This document shows positions 1-12,477 of a stretch of 64,000 nucleotides of DNA, in pieces (the stretch's first letter is position 1; each line of letters starts with the position of its first letter). Origin of the DNA: Hippasteria phrygiana (lineage: Eukaryota; Echinodermata; Asteroidea; Valvatida; Goniasteridae). Location: assembly GCA_037893225.1 (NCBI GenBank), contig JAZGUH010000058.1, positions 434,001 to 498,000 on the forward strand, in the 5' to 3' direction. A model generated the notes under the pieces. The model was not told the DNA's origin. It did not search any database and saw only the letters and a list, made by a program, of their open reading frames with translations. Made by a program: the position numbers and the translations under genes.

Positions 1-217
1 TGTATTAATTTGTCTAATTGTTACTAATTTTATAAACTTATAAGTAGGTCTTATTAGGGTATGAAACTTGCGACTCTTCTAAGAAAGCTGGTAGATATAG
101 GCTTATGGGTCATTCCGTAAATGAAAAATATATGGTGTTCGTGTTACATGTGAAACAAAAACACATTTTCTGACATATTTCCATTGATTTGCCTTGAACA
201 TGTCTGCATTTTATGAA

Positions 218-431
218 CTAGTTAAGGATATACATCTCTAATGAAAAGATATGAAAATCAGACCTCTTCAGTAAATATGAGGCATAAAATATGATTTTTT
301 TGTGGATTTTCCATGTAACATAGACACTGGTGTCAATGTTACATGTGAAACCCATCGCATATTTGTACCATATCACTGTAAATTTCAATTGCAAAAGTCT
401 GACTTCCATTTGTTCAATATTGCTGTCTGTA
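218..431. repeat. Imperfect palindrome of about 200 bp with a near-perfect core
   Basis: The core at 312-345 has two 16-base arms around TG with one mismatch (arms CATGTAACATAGACAC and GTGTCAATGTTACATG). The similarity continues outwards for roughly 100 bases a side. This is why short frames on the two strands encode similar peptides, both containing CNIDT and SDFH. It could be a foldback element or a long hairpin transcript. The second copy is at 56774-56987. Confidence 0.7.
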
Positions 432-654
432 AGTACACAAAAGGTGGTTTATTAAAGAAAGTGTTGAATAAAGTTCTTAAGATATGGCAAAAGTTAGGTA
501 CTGCAGGTCAATTCTGTTTGATCCACTGTCATCTTCACTGACAAATGTACATGCTGTCATCAAATCTGAAATAAGGAACAATAAAAATTGTCCCCTGTGT
601 ATTTCTATATTTTATTCATGTGTTGTGTTTTGGGTTTTTATCTGGGGTTCAGGG

Positions 655-2262
655 TGAGCTGGTTGGGTTTATAATTTGTACAGATACATGCATGCCCCCA
701 GGCCCAACTTACAGACTAGGCTGTGTATAATAATAATAATTAACTTCTCTGAGACAAGTAGGGGCATATCTCACTCCCCGAAAACAACTTTTTAAAGTTG
801 CGTTGAAAATGCATATGCAACATGGCAAAGCATTGCCAAAATATTGCAGTATTATACGTGACAATGTTTGTATTTTAGACATCAAACTCTTCAGTTTATT
901 CAGTTGGTGGGGGTTTGAAAGTAAAATCTCTCTTCATAATCGTGTCATCATATGGCACAACCTTTAGTTGGAGGCTTTTGTTGGGGAATTTTCACTGCTA
1001 AATAGAGGAAAACAGTTTGTGTTCACTATACATAGCCTAATTATTCTTGGCAGTGTCTGGTCAGAAATTAATGTACATGTACTACAAGTGTTTACATACA
1101 GGTACATGTACATATGTAAATTTCTGTCTCATTTTCCACAAATTTTTAGGAAATAAATCTTGAAATAAGTTGTGCCACATACTTAGACAAACAGGGTTGG
1201 TTATTTCCCACGATTTCTGTGTTTCTGACCCATGCTGGTAGGGGTATTAAAGTAAAATCTCTCCACAGAATTTTGTAATTTTGTTGGGGAATTTTCACTA
1301 CAGTGTTCACATACATGTACAGTAAATTTGTGTCTTATTTTCCACAAATATTTAGGAGATAAATCTTGAAGTAACAGGTTGTGGCACATATTTAGACAAG
1401 CAGGGTTACATGTACATATGTAAATTTCTGTCTCATTTTCCACAAATTTTTAGGAAATAAATCTTGAAATAAGTTGTGCCACATACTTAGACAAACAGGG
1501 TTGGTTATTTCCCACGATTTCTGTGTTTCTGACCCATGCTGGTAGGGGTATTAAAGTAAAATCTCTCCACAGAATTTTGTAATTTTGTTGGGGAATTTTC
1601 ACTACAGTGTTCACATACATGTACAGTAAATTTGTGTCTTATTTTCCACAAATATTTAGGAGATAAATCTTGAAGTAACAGGTTGTGGCACATATTTAGA
1701 CAAGCAGGGTTTGTTAATTTCCAAGATTTCGCTGTTTCTGACTAGCTGGTTGGGTTTATAATTTGTACAGATGTACTACATGTAGGCCCTATACTTGCAG
1801 ACTGGGTTGTAACTTTTCTGAGACAAGACTAGTATAGGGGCATAACTCACTCCCCAACAACAACTTTTTCAAGTTGTGTTGAAAATGTCTGTCCAACATG
1901 TCAAAGCATTTATCTGCAATCATTCATGTTCAGAATTGTGTAATCACATAAATTTGAGGCTTTTGTTGGAGAATTTGCACTGCTAAATAGAGGAAAACAT
2001 GTTAATTTGTTTTGACTTCAGGCCTACATGTATTATTGGCAGTGTATGGTCACAAATTTCTTTTAGTAATGTACATGTAGAGTGTTCATATATATATTTT
2101 GTACTATGTAAATTTCTATCTCATATTCCACAAATATTTAGGAGATAAATCTTTAAAAAAACACGTAGTGCCACATATTTAGACAAGCAGGGTTGGTTAT
2201 TTTCCAAGATTTCGCTGCTTCTGAACCATGCTGGTGCGGAATATTAAAGTAAAATCTCGCAA
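655..2262 (+). repeat. Diverged internal duplication with period of about 1.0-1.1 kb
   Basis: Sequence from about 655 (AGCTGGTTGGGTTTATAATT) recurs from about 1742. The segment at 971 (GAGGCTTTTGTTGG, then TGCTAAATAGAGGAAAACA) recurs at 1956. Order is conserved but many positions differ, so this duplication is older than the flank duplication. A diverged half-unit of the 304 bp repeat follows at about 2105-2262. Confidence 0.65.
1103..1711 (+). repeat. 304 bp tandem repeat, two copies
   Basis: Two units start at 1103 and 1407 and are almost identical. Each unit is itself two related halves of about 150 bp, both containing TTTTCCACAAAT, a TTTAGG(A)A-type stretch and AGACAA(A/G)CAGGGTT, so this is a dimeric higher-order repeat. 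The right-hand copy of the flank has three units (57659-58570). The minus-strand frames of 62-80 codons here only reflect the repeat. Confidence 0.9.
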
Positions 2263-2379
2263 TTTTCGACATGCTTACCTGAATATCTGGACCACCAAAT
2301 TGAAACATGTTGCTGTCCTACTGAACTGTCTCCATGATTGGACCCTCTATAGCCTTTTTAAACGTTTGGACGTGATCTG

Positions 2380-3060
2380 CCGATAGTAGCGTCTAAGGTC
2401 GTCTGCAGTGATCGTGTGGTTTTTCTGAAAATGTATCTGAAGTCTCAACAAAAGCATCCGGTTTCACCCTTACAACGGCCTCCAAAATGATAGATACGTC
2501 ACTTGAGATACAAGTAGAGTTCGAGGATTAAGGTGCAGACACTAAGGTTCAAATACGAGCCGGACGAAAAGTCGAATTTCACGTCCAACTCCAAGAGGCA
2601 CCCGTTGAGCCCCGAGGCGCGCGCAGTGCCGCTGGCCGATATATGCAAACATGTATCCATGTCATGTTTAAGAATCCACTACCATAATATATATGCACAG
2701 CTCGTTTGTGCATGCTCCGGGTTGCACGAAAAATGTTTTTTCGGGTTTAACTTGATCGTATTCTCATTTTGAGGGGATCAGTCGCTGCATGAATGACTAC
2801 TCTGCATTTTGGGTGAGTGTTTGGTTGATATATTCAGGGAAACAGAAGATATCGGCGCTCCAAACAAAAATCGCTGTGAACCCAATGTAAGTCCTTCCAG
2901 CTCTAAACGGCGAATCTCGCATACGGATAGATTTTGTTGTTGTTGCAGACTATACGTGTGTGGAAATTTGGCATCTGCAGCGTATGTACGTACTTTGTTA
3001 GGCTTGATTCTGCATGATTAGGAAGTTAGCGAAACGTTACGCACGGTTTCGGATACCACC
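2380..3060. other. GC-richer, CpG-containing islet of unknown nature
   Basis: Base composition changes from the AT-rich surroundings, with a cluster of CpGs around 2560-2650 (CCCGAGGCGCGCGC). Open stretches run on both strands, for example a plus frame from 2533 and a minus frame without stops over about 2500-2650. None matches a family I recognise, and the substitutions in the second copy (59241-59930) do not clearly preserve any one frame. It could be a promoter, an old exon, or part of an uncharacterised repeat. Confidence 0.35.
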
Positions 3061-3080
3061 GTCCACAGCTACCTGTGATT

Positions 3081-3689
3081 AGCGACTTGAAAAAAGACTA
3101 GAAATCAACCCTTTTTATAAACAGCATGCACATTTAAGCCATGGTTATCCGCCCTTCCCAGAATTCCTTTGTGTTATATTGAATTTGCTCTAAATTTTCA
3201 AATGACTGTTATTTCTGACTTGAGTGAGCCACGATCATGAAATTTTGGAACTAGGTAGAGAAAAATTCAATGTATACATTTTTATAATCGGACCGAGCCT
3301 GGCATGCGTTTAAAAAAAACCTAATTTTTGATGACGTCATCTTGACGTCACACAATTTTTCCCTTTTAAGACATATCTTTGAGACATACCAAAGCTATAA
3401 CAAAAAGAATTTTGAAAATATCTTGTTTTGTTCGCTAGATATATTGAAAAGAATGTTACGATTTTAAAAATTCAAAAATTCATAAAAAATCACTTGATGA
3501 CGTCATCATGACGTCACTCTACGACATACAATTTCAGCTTAGGGTCTATGTTTGATGTAAGTTTGGTTAGGTTCTGAGGTTTTTTAAGACCTAAAGTGCC
3601 GCCGACAAAATTCGTGTACAAAGTCTATGGGATTTTGGTCAGAACTAAAAGAAGAAGAAGAAGAAGAAGAAGAAGAAGAAGAAGAAGAA
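3081..3689 (-). mobile_element. Truncated Helitron-like element fragment (U0)
   Basis: The fragment starts at AGCGACTTGAAAAAAGACTA, the start of the 401 bp unit also present at 11676 and 29866. It carries CRE pairs near 3330 and 3495 and ends with the shared tail (AGAACTAAAA then a GAA run at 3651-3689). It lacks the CTAG-hairpin end seen on full elements. The same fragment occurs at 59944-60530, so it predates the flank duplication. Confidence 0.6.
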
Positions 3690-3693
3690 AAAA

Positions 3694-3730
3694 CTAGAGG
3701 TCTATGTTTTTAAGAACATAGGGCTTTTCC
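3694..3730 (-). other. Terminal hairpin plus CTAG of U1
   Basis: CTAG at 3694-3697, then 4 nt, then arms CTATGTT and AACATAG (3702-3721) closing a six-base loop, then GGGCTTTTCC. On the minus strand the hairpin precedes CTAG and a T-run. The same hairpin occurs at 12670 and 24464, with other arms at 8937 and 32072. Confidence 0.6.
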
Positions 3731-4710
3731 ATATGTTTTTATGATGTCACTTCGAATTTTGTAAACTAGTGACAAATCTACCTAACCACCAAGTTTCGTG
3801 ACGATTAGACATGGTCTATCCATATGTCTTTCAAGAAATCATGCCTTTAATGACGTCATTATGACTTCAGTAATTTTTCGCATTTATATAAAAGAATGTA
3901 CGAGCTAACAAAGCTATTACAAAAGGAATTTTGAATTGAACATGTTCTGTTGATGAGATGTGGTTTTAAGAATCTTTAACGTTAAAATTTTGAAATTACC
4001 ATACAAATCAGATGATGACGTCATTATGACGTCACCTCAATTTTGATTTATAACATGTACTTGTTTAGCCAACATACCAGGTTTGAATGCAATTGGACTT
4101 ACGGTTCTCTTGATATGGGCCCTTGAAAAATGAGCCTTTAAGATGACATCACGTAACACATAATGACGTCATCGTGACATCACTCTTCGGCACACAATTT
4201 CAGATTAGGGTCTATGTTTGGGTTAAGTTTGCTTAAGATCTGATGTTGTTTAGTGACCAAAGTGCCGCAGACAAAATTCGTGTTTAAGAAGAAACCAAAA
4301 TAGTGGGTATTGTGTAGTTTAGGATTTCTGTATTAATTGTGTTCATGTTAGCTTCTGGAGTATTTGATTATTCCAAAAGCCTTTTTTTGTTACTAAAGTA
4401 GACTTCTCTGAATCCCAATGACACGTGCTTTTGTGATTTGGAAAGGTTTTTTAAGGCGGAAAATACGATTTTCTTACGTTGTGTCACGTTTTGGCTCGGT
4501 CAACTACTCTCCCACCAGCTATATATCCGTGTAAAGCTGGGTATTGCGCAATCACGTATTTTGTTACCTCTTAGCTAACGATTTCACTCCAAAAAACCCC
4601 TGCAGATGTTCTTCGACGTGGCCCTTTGTTCTGAATGTGGCAAAACGAACAATTTTCAAGTAGATTGTGTTCATGCCTGGGCGAAAGTGTACTAAACTAC
4701 ACAATCGCGC

Positions 4711-4787
4711 GAACAGAACAAAAACAAAGGCTTTCCTGCTGTAGCGGAAACGCCAAAAAATGTGCGTCTGTTGTAAACATACGCATG
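4711..4787. repeat. Internal pair of stem modules
   Basis: AACAGAACAAAAACAAAGG is followed by an imperfect stem (GGCTTTCC ... GGAAACGCC). A second stem follows (TGCGT and TGTT pairing with AACA and ACGCA around GTA, one mismatch) and then ATGGCTTTTCC. The first half is homologous to the roughly 44 bp module in tandem at 24246-24448 but with a different loop. Counterparts lie at about 13700-13780 and 25470-25550. Overlapping short frames here are not genes. Confidence 0.6.
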
Positions 4788-5327
4788 GCTTTTCCTTTTT
4801 TTCTTTTTTATTTAACATAAAGTATCAGAAGGTCTATGTCTTTGCTAAGTTTAAGATCTGAGATTATTTTATGATTAACATTTCGTACTCCAAACTTGAC
4901 CTTTAAGTTCATGTTACATGCCACACGAAGACGTCATTATGACGTCACTCTTCGCGGCACGACTTTGCATCAGGGTCTATACCTATGCTAACTCTGACTA
5001 AGATTCGATGTTGTTTGATGACAAAAGTGCCGATCAGAAAATCTATGCACAAAGTCTATGGGATTTGGGATAGAACTAAAATAAGAAGCAGAAAAAAAAT
5101 AGATATAGGGCCTTCAAAAATGCAAATTTAAGATGACGTCACGTGACATGTGATGACGTCATCATGACGTCATGATTCGGCACCCATCTCGAGTAGATAG
5201 TCAATGCATATGCCAAGTTTGAAGTTCATGGCATTTGAAGAAGTGCAAAATTTTAAGAGTACAATGAAATTTGAAACATTTACAAATTCATAAAAAATCA
5301 GCCGATGACGTCATCATGACGTCACTT

Positions 5328-8300
5328 CGGATTTTGCATGCTAGTGGCACTATCTACCTACCCACCAATTTTTATGACGATCGGACGTACCCTTATGTGT
5401 GTTTCAGAAATGCACATTTTTGATGACGTCATGATGACGTCACACATTTTTCAAATGTATGTGAAAGAATATAGGAGCTAACAAAGCTATTACAAAAAGA
5501 ATTTTGAATTTAGCATGTTCTGTTGGTGAGATATGGCTTGAAGAAACTTTGAAGTTGAAAAACTTTAATATTACTGTAAAATCGTATGATGACGTCATCA
5601 TGACGTCACCTTAATTTTCATCTATAACACGAGCTACCATACCAACATACCAGGTTTGAAGGCAATCGGACCTACCGTTCTCTAGATATAGGCTCTTGAA
5701 AAATGCACATTTAAGATGACGTCACATGACACGTGATGACGTCATCATGACGTCACGTTTCGGCTTACATTTTCAGCTGAGGGTCTATGTTTGTGTTAAG
5801 TCTGATTAAGATCCGAGGTTGTTTAGTGACCAAAGTGCCACTTACAAAATTCGTGTACAAAGTCTATGGGATTTGGGATAGAACTAAAAAATTCACAGAA
5901 AATCAGCCGATGACGTCATCATGACGTCACCTCGGATTTTACATGCTAGTAGCACTATCTACCTACCCACTAATTTTTATGACGATCGGACGTACCCTTA
6001 TATGTGTTTCAAAAAAGCATATTTTTGATGACGTCATGATGACGTCACACATTTTTCACATTTATGTGAAAGAATATAGGAGCTAACAAAGCTATTACAA
6101 AAAGAATTTTGAATTTAGCATGTTCTGTTGATGAGATATGGCTTTAAGAAACTTTGAAGTTCAAAAACTTTAATATTACTGTAAAATCGTATGATGACGT
6201 CATCATGACGTCACCTCAATTTTCATCTATAACACGATCTACCATACCAACATACCTGGTTTGAAGGCAATCGGACCTACCGTTCTCTAGATATGGGCCC
6301 TTCCAAAATGCAAATTTAAGATGACGTCACGTGACATGTGATGACGTCATCATGACGTCATGATTCGGCACCCATCTCGAGTAGATAGTCAATGCATATG
6401 CCAAGTTTGAAGTTCATGGCATTTGAAGAAGTGCAAAATTTTAAGAGTACAATGAAATTTGAAACATTTACAAATTCATAAAAAATCAGCCGATGACGTC
6501 ATCATGACGTCACTTCGGATTTTGCATGCTAGTGGCACTATCTACCTACCCACCAATTTTTATGACGATCGGACGTACCCTTATGTGTGTTTCAGAAATG
6601 CACATTTTTGATGACGTCATGATGACGTCACACATTTTTCAAATGTATGTGAAAGAATATAGGAGCTAACAAAGCTATTACAAAAAGAATTTTGAATTTA
6701 GCATGTTCTGTTGGTGAGATATGGCTTGAAGAAACTTTGAAGTTGAAAAACTTTAATATTACTGTAAAATCGTATGATGACGTCATCATGACGTCACCTT
6801 AATTTTCATCTATAACACGAGCTACCATACCAACATACCAGGTTTGAAGGCAATCGGACCTACCGTTCTCTAGATATAGGCTCTTGAAAAATGCACATTT
6901 AAGATGACGTCACATGACACGTGATGACGTCATCATGACGTCACGTTTCGGCTTACATTTTCAGCTTAGGGTCTATGTTTGTGTTAAGTCTGATTAAGAT
7001 CCGAGGTTGTTTAGTGACCAAAGTGCCACTTACAAAATTCGTGTACAAAGTCTATGGGATTTGGGATAGAACTAAAAAATTCACAGAAAATCAGCCGATG
7101 ACGTCATCATGACGTCACCTCGGATTTTACATGCTATTAGCACTATCTACCTACCCACTAATTTTTATGACGATCGGACGTACCCTTATGTGTGTTTCAG
7201 AAATGCACATTTTTGATGACGTCATGATGACGTCACACATTTTTCAAATGTATGTGAAAGAATATAGGAGCTAACAAAGCTATTACAAAAAGAATTTTGA
7301 ATTTAGCATGTTCTGTTGGTGAGATATGGCTTTAAGAAACTTTGAAGTTCAAAAACTTTAATATTACTGTAAAATCGTATGATGACGTGATCATGACGTC
7401 ACCTTAATTTTCATCTATAACACGAGCTACCATACCAACATACCAGGTTTGAAGGCAATCGGACCTACCGTTCTCTAGATATAGGCCCTTGAAAAATGCA
7501 CATTTAAGATGACGTCACATGACACGTGATGACGTCATCATGACGTCACGTTTCGGCTTACATTTTCAGCTGAGGGTCTATGTTTGTGTTAAGTCTGATT
7601 AAGATCCGAGGTTGTTTAGTGACCAAAGTGCCACTTACAAAATTCGTGTACAAAGTCTATGGGATTTGGGATAGAACTAAACAATTCACAGAAAATCAGC
7701 CGATGACGTCATCATGACGTCACCTCGGATTTTACATGCTAGTAGCACTATCTACCTACCCACTAATTTTTATGACGATCGGACGTACCCTTATATGTGT
7801 TTCAAAAAAGCATATTTTTGATGACGTCATGATGACGTCACACATTTTTCACATTTATGTGAAAGAATATAGGAGCTAACAAAGCTATTACAAAAAGAAT
7901 TTTGAATTTAGCATGTTCTGTTGATGAGATATGGCTTTAAGAAACTTTGAAGTTCAAAAACTTTAATATTACTGTAAAATCGTATGATGACGTCATCATG
8001 ACGTCACCTCAATTTTCATCTATAACACGATCTACCATACCAACATACCTGGTTTGAAGGCAATCGGACCTACCGTTCTCTAGATATGGGCCCTTCCAAA
8101 ATGCACCTTTAAGATGACGTCACATGACACGTGATGACGTCATCATGACGTCACGTTTTGGCATACATTTTCAGCTTAGGGTCCCTGTTTGTGTTAAGTT
8201 TGATTAAGATCTGATGTTGTTTAGTGACCAAAGTGTCCCGTACAAAATTCGTGTACAAAGTCTATGGGATTTGGGATAGAACTAAAAATTCATAGAAAAT

Positions 8301-8770
8301 CAGCCGATGACGTCATCATGACGTCACCTCGGATTTAACATCCTAGTAGCATTATCTACCTGCACACTAATTTTTATGACGATCGTCCCTACCCTTATAA
8401 GTGTTTCAAAAAAGCATATTTTTGATGACGTCATGATGACGTCACACATTTTTCACATTAATGTGAAAGAATATAGGAGCTAACAGAGCTATTACAAAAA
8501 GAATTTTGAATTTAGCATGTTCTGTTGGTGAGATATGGCTTTAAGAAACTTTAAAGTTCAAAAACTTAAAAATTACTATAAAATCGCATGATGACGTCAT
8601 CATGACGTCACGTCAATTTTCATCTATAACACGAGCTAGCCTACCAACATACCAGGTTTGAAGGAAATTGGATATACCGTTCTCTAGATATGGGCCCTTG
8701 AAAAACGCACATTTAGGATGACGTCACGTGACACGTGATGACGTCATCATGACGTCACTCTACGACATAC
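5328..8770 (+). repeat. 605 bp tandem array with paired CRE palindromes (in U1)
   Basis: The marker CGGATTTTRCATGCTA falls at 5328, 5933, 6516, 7121, 7726 and 8330, giving a unit of about 605 bp with one shortened unit of 583. A typical unit has four sites where two TGACGTCA octamers are separated by three bases, plus one extra octamer. Spacings between the four sites are roughly 117, 166, 148 and 174 bp. Units 5328-6515 and 6516 onwards are more alike than adjacent units, so there is a dimer level. No coding potential is seen. Confidence 0.9.
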
Positions 8771-8926
8771 AATTTCAGCTTAGGGTCTATGTTTGATGTA
8801 AGTTTGGTTAGGTTCTGAGGTTTTTTAAGATCTAAAGTGCCGCCGACAAAATTCGTGTACAAAGTCTATGGGATTTTGGTCAGAACTAAAAGAAGAAGAA
8901 GAAGAAGAAGAAGAAGAAGAAGAAAA

Positions 8927-8969
8927 CTAGACATCTTGCGTCTCTTGCAAACAGACGCAGGGCTTTTCC
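8927..8969 (-). other. Terminal hairpin plus CTAG of U2
   Basis: CTAG is followed by six bases and the arms TGCGTCT and AGACGCA (8937-8959), with two further pairs inside after a C-C mismatch, then GGGCTTTTCC. The arm sequence is different from U1 while position, CTAG and GGCTTTTCC are kept. Confidence 0.6.
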
Positions 8970-10489
8970 GTTTTTCTGTTATATTAAGCACAAAGCTCCA
9001 TCACTTCTATGTCTTTTGCTACTTCAAACTTGACCTTTAAGCGTGACGCCATCCTGACTTCTTTCTTGGTCATGTAATTTCCATTATAGGATATATATGA
9101 CAAACTTGTTTAAGACCTTAGGCTGTTATGTGGCGCAAGTCCCGGTTAGAAATTACATAAAAAATTTAAAAAACCTAACAATCAACATAAAATCGTAGGA
9201 TAGCGTCGTCATGACGTCACATATTCGGAACGTGGTCTTGGCTTGTGTCAAGATTGCAGTCAATCTGATCAATGACAGTTTAAAAAAATTGAAAAAAATG
9301 AAAAATTCCTACAAAATCAGCCAATCACGTCACTTCAGATTTTACAAATTTTCATAACGATCCACTTACTCTCATGTGTTTTTTAAAAGGGCATTTTGAT
9401 GACGTCAGGATGATGTTACACATTTTAACATACATAACTCTGACCTAATGAATTGATTACAAAAAGGAATTTCGAATTTATTATATTCTGTTAATGAGAT
9501 ATGGCTTAAAATTTCAAAACCTTAAAAAAAATATACAAATAATTTGATGGTCATCATGACTAAAAAATTAACAGAAAATCAGCCGATGACGTCATCATGA
9601 CGTCACCTCGGATTTTACATGCTAGTATCACTATCTACTTACCCACCAATTTTTATGACGCTCGGACCAACCCTTATATGTGTTTCAAAAAGCCTATTTT
9701 TGATGACGTCATGATGACGTCACACATTTTTCACATTTATGTGAAAAAATATAGGAGCTAACAAAGCTATTACAAAAAGAATTTTGAATTTAGCATGTTC
9801 TGTTGGTGAGATATGGCTTGAAGAAACTTTGAAGTTCAAAAACTTAACAATTACTATAAAATCGTATGATGACGTCATCTTGACGTCACCTCAAATTTCA
9901 TCTATAACACGAGCTAGCCTACCAACATACCAGGTTTAAAGTCAATCGGACCTACGGTTCTCTAGACAGAGGCCCTATGATACTGCACCTTTAAGATGAC
10001 GTCACATGACAAGTGATGACGTCATCATGACGTCACCCTTCGACATATAATTTCAGCTTAGGGTCTATGTTTGTGTTAAGTCTGATTAAGATCCGAGGTT
10101 GTTTAGTGACCAAAGTGCCACTTACAAAATTCGTGTACAAATTCTATGGGGTTTGGGATAGAACAAAGAAAATCACAGAAAATCAGCCGATGACGTCATC
10201 ATGACGTCACCTCGGATTTTACATGCTAGTATCACTATCTACATACCCACCAATTTTTATGACGCTCGGACCAACCCTTATATGTGTTTCAAAAAGCCTA
10301 TTTTTGATGACGTAATGATGACGTCACACAATTTTCACATTTATGTAAAGGAATATAGGAGCTAACAAAGCTATTACAAAAAGAATTTTGAATTTAGCAT
10401 GTTCTGTTGGTGAGATATGGCTTTAAGAAACTTTGAAGTTCAAAAACTTAAAAATTACTATAAAATCGTATGATGACGTCATCATGACG

Positions 10490-11060
10490 TCATGTCAATT
10501 TTCATCTATAAACCTGCTGGCCTACTTAGATATTACATTTCAACTTAATCGAGCTTGTACTTTTGTAGATATGGCTTCAAAAACTGCCCCTTTAAGATGA
10601 CGTCACGTGACATGTGATGACATCATGATAATGTCATGTCAATTTTCAGCTATAAACCTACTGGGCTACCTAGATATTACTTTTCAACTTAATCGAACTT
10701 GTAATTTTGTATATATATGGCTTCAAAAACTGCCCCTTTAAGATGACGTCACGTGACATGTGATGACGTCATCATAACGTCAATTCAATTTTTATCTATA
10801 AACCTACTGGGCTACCTAGATATTACTTTTGAACTTAATCGGACTTGTGCTTTTGTAGACATATGGCTTCAAAAACTGCCCCTTTAAGATGACGTCACGT
10901 GACATGTGATGACATCAATTATGATAATGTCATGTCAATTTTCAGCTATAAACCTACTGGGCTACCTAGATATTACTTTTCAACTTAATCGAATTTGTAC
11001 TTTTGTAGATATATGGCTTCAAAAACTGCCCCTTTAAGATGACGTCACGTGGCATGTCAT
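10490..11060 (+). repeat. Tandem repeat of about 147 bp, four copies
   Basis: The motif CTGCCCCTTTAAGATGACG recurs at 10584, 10730, 10876 and 11026. Each unit carries TATAAACCTACTGGGCTACC and the CRE/E-box cluster (TGACGTCACGTGACATG). U5 has only three copies (28924, 29071, 29221). The period is close to nucleosome length. Confidence 0.85.
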
Positions 11061-11675
11061 GACGTCATCAAGAGGTAAAAGTTCGGCACACATTGTGAGC
11101 AGTTAGTCTAAGTGTCTGCCAAGTTTAAAAGTACCCAAAGTGCCGGTAAGAAAGAAAACGTGTACAAATGCTATAGGCAATAATCTAGCGAGTGCCCCTT
11201 TAAGATGACACCACGTGACATGTTATGACTTGATCATAACGTCATGTCAATTTTCATCTATAACACCAGGTGGCATACCTTACGTTCCAACTGAATCGGA
11301 CTTGTACTTTTGTAGATATATGGCTTCGAAAAATGCCCCTTTAAGATGACGTCACGTGACATGTGATGACGTCATCAGGACGTAAAAGTTCGGCACACAT
11401 TGTGAGCAGTTGGGGTAAGTAAAGTGTCTGCCAAGTTTAAAAGTAGCCAATGTGGCCGGTAAGAAAGTAAACGTTTACAAATGCTATGGGCAATATTCTA
11501 TCGACTTGAAAAAAGAATTTTTTTATGACGTCATCATGACGTCACACAATTTTCGCTTTTTAGGGCATATCTTTGAGACATACCAAAGCTATAACAAAAA
11601 GAATTTTGAAAATATCTTGTTTTGTTCGCTAGATATAGTGAAAAGAATGTTACGATTATAAAACTTCAAGAATTC

Positions 11676-12477
11676 AGCGACTTGAAAAAAGACTACAAAT
11701 CAACCCCTTTTATAAACAGCATGCACATTTAAGCCATGGTTATCAGTCCTTCCCAGAATTCCTTTGTGTTATATTGAATTTGGTCTACATTTTGAAATGG
11801 CTCCTATTTCTTACTTGAGTGAGCCACGATCATGAAATTTTGGAATTGGGTACAGAAAAATACAATGTATACATTTTTGTAATCAGATTGACCCTTACAT
11901 GCGTTTAAAAAAAAAAATATTGTTGATGACGTCATCATGACGTCACACAATTTTCGCCATTTAGGGCATATCTTTGAGACATACCAAAGCTGTAACAAAA
12001 AGAATTTTGAAAATATCTTGTTTTGTTCGCTAGATATATTGAAAAGAATGTTACGATTTTAAAACTTCACAAATTCAGCGACTTGAAAAAAGACTAGAAA
12101 TCAACCCCTTTTATAAACAGCAAGCTCATAATAGCCATGGTTATCAGCCCGTCCCAGAATTCCTTTGTGTTATATTGAATTTGGTCTAAATTTTGAAATG
12201 GCTGTCATTTCTTACTTGAGTGAGCCACGATCATGAAATTTTGGAATTGGGTACAGGAAAATTCAATATATATTTTTTTGTAATCGGATTGACCCTTACA
12301 TGCGTTAACAAAAAAACACATTTTTGATGACGTCATCATGACGTCACACAATTTTCGCAATTTAGGGCATATCTTTGAGACATACTAAAGCTATAAGAAA
12401 AAGAATTTTGAAAATATCTTGTTTTGTTCGCTAGATATATTTAAAAGAATGTTACGATTTTAAAAATTCAAAAATTC
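11676..12477 (+). repeat. 401 bp tandem repeat, two copies (in U2)
   Basis: Units start at 11676 and 12077 with AGCGACTTGAAAAAAGACTA. Each has one CRE pair inside GATGACGTCATCATGACG. U5 has five units of exactly the same period. The minus-strand frame of 64 codons (11804-11998) is a by-product of the repeat. Confidence 0.85.

Larger units (their letters stand above)
1..3080. repeat. Left copy of a long direct duplication (low-copy flank)
   Basis: This AT-rich stretch matches 56557-59943 in the same orientation with only scattered substitutions. Base 1 here aligns with base 56557, so the true left limit lies outside the window. The short open frames in it are not supported as genes, because their counterparts on opposite strands come from an inverted repeat and from a 304 bp tandem repeat. 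The stretch holds a palindrome near 218-431, a diverged internal duplication (655-2262), a 304 bp tandem repeat (1103-1711) and a GC-richer islet (2380-3060). No gene is recognised. Confidence 0.9.
3694..8924 (-). mobile_element. Helitron/Helentron-like non-autonomous element U1
   Basis: The left boundary is CTAG (3694-3697) followed by AGGT, a hairpin and GGCTTTTCC. The right boundary is AGAACTAAAA plus a GAA run (8892-8924). Read on the minus strand, the 3' end is hairpin, 4 nt, CTAG, T-run, as in Helitron-like elements. The interior holds a unique-looking head (3722-5100), two small stem modules (4711-4787) and a 605 bp tandem array (5328 onwards). No replicase/helicase frame is present, so it would be non-autonomous. 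The 5' TC end cannot be placed because it would lie in the microsatellite. Satellite DNA with a chance CTAG is the alternative. U4 (24456) is its shorter relative. Confidence 0.5.

Noticed and set aside
1201..1443. Minus-strand frames of 62-80 codons repeated every 304 bp.
   Set aside because: They follow the tandem repeat exactly and have no coding signature.
4564..4818. Frames of 84-111 codons on the minus strand (also 13569-13904 and 25326-25583) encoding similar peptides.
   Set aside because: They are repeat-borne, lie in the head of U1/U3/U4, change length by frameshift between copies, and show no known domain.
5328..8770. Regularly spaced palindromic repeats resembling a CRISPR array.
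   Set aside because: The regions between palindromes are themselves repeated from unit to unit and spaced over 100 bp apart, there are no unique spacers, and the DNA is eukaryotic.
11804..11998. A 64-codon minus-strand frame repeated at 29994 and 31197.
   Set aside because: It is part of the 401 bp unit; other units of the same array have it broken, so it is not a conserved gene.
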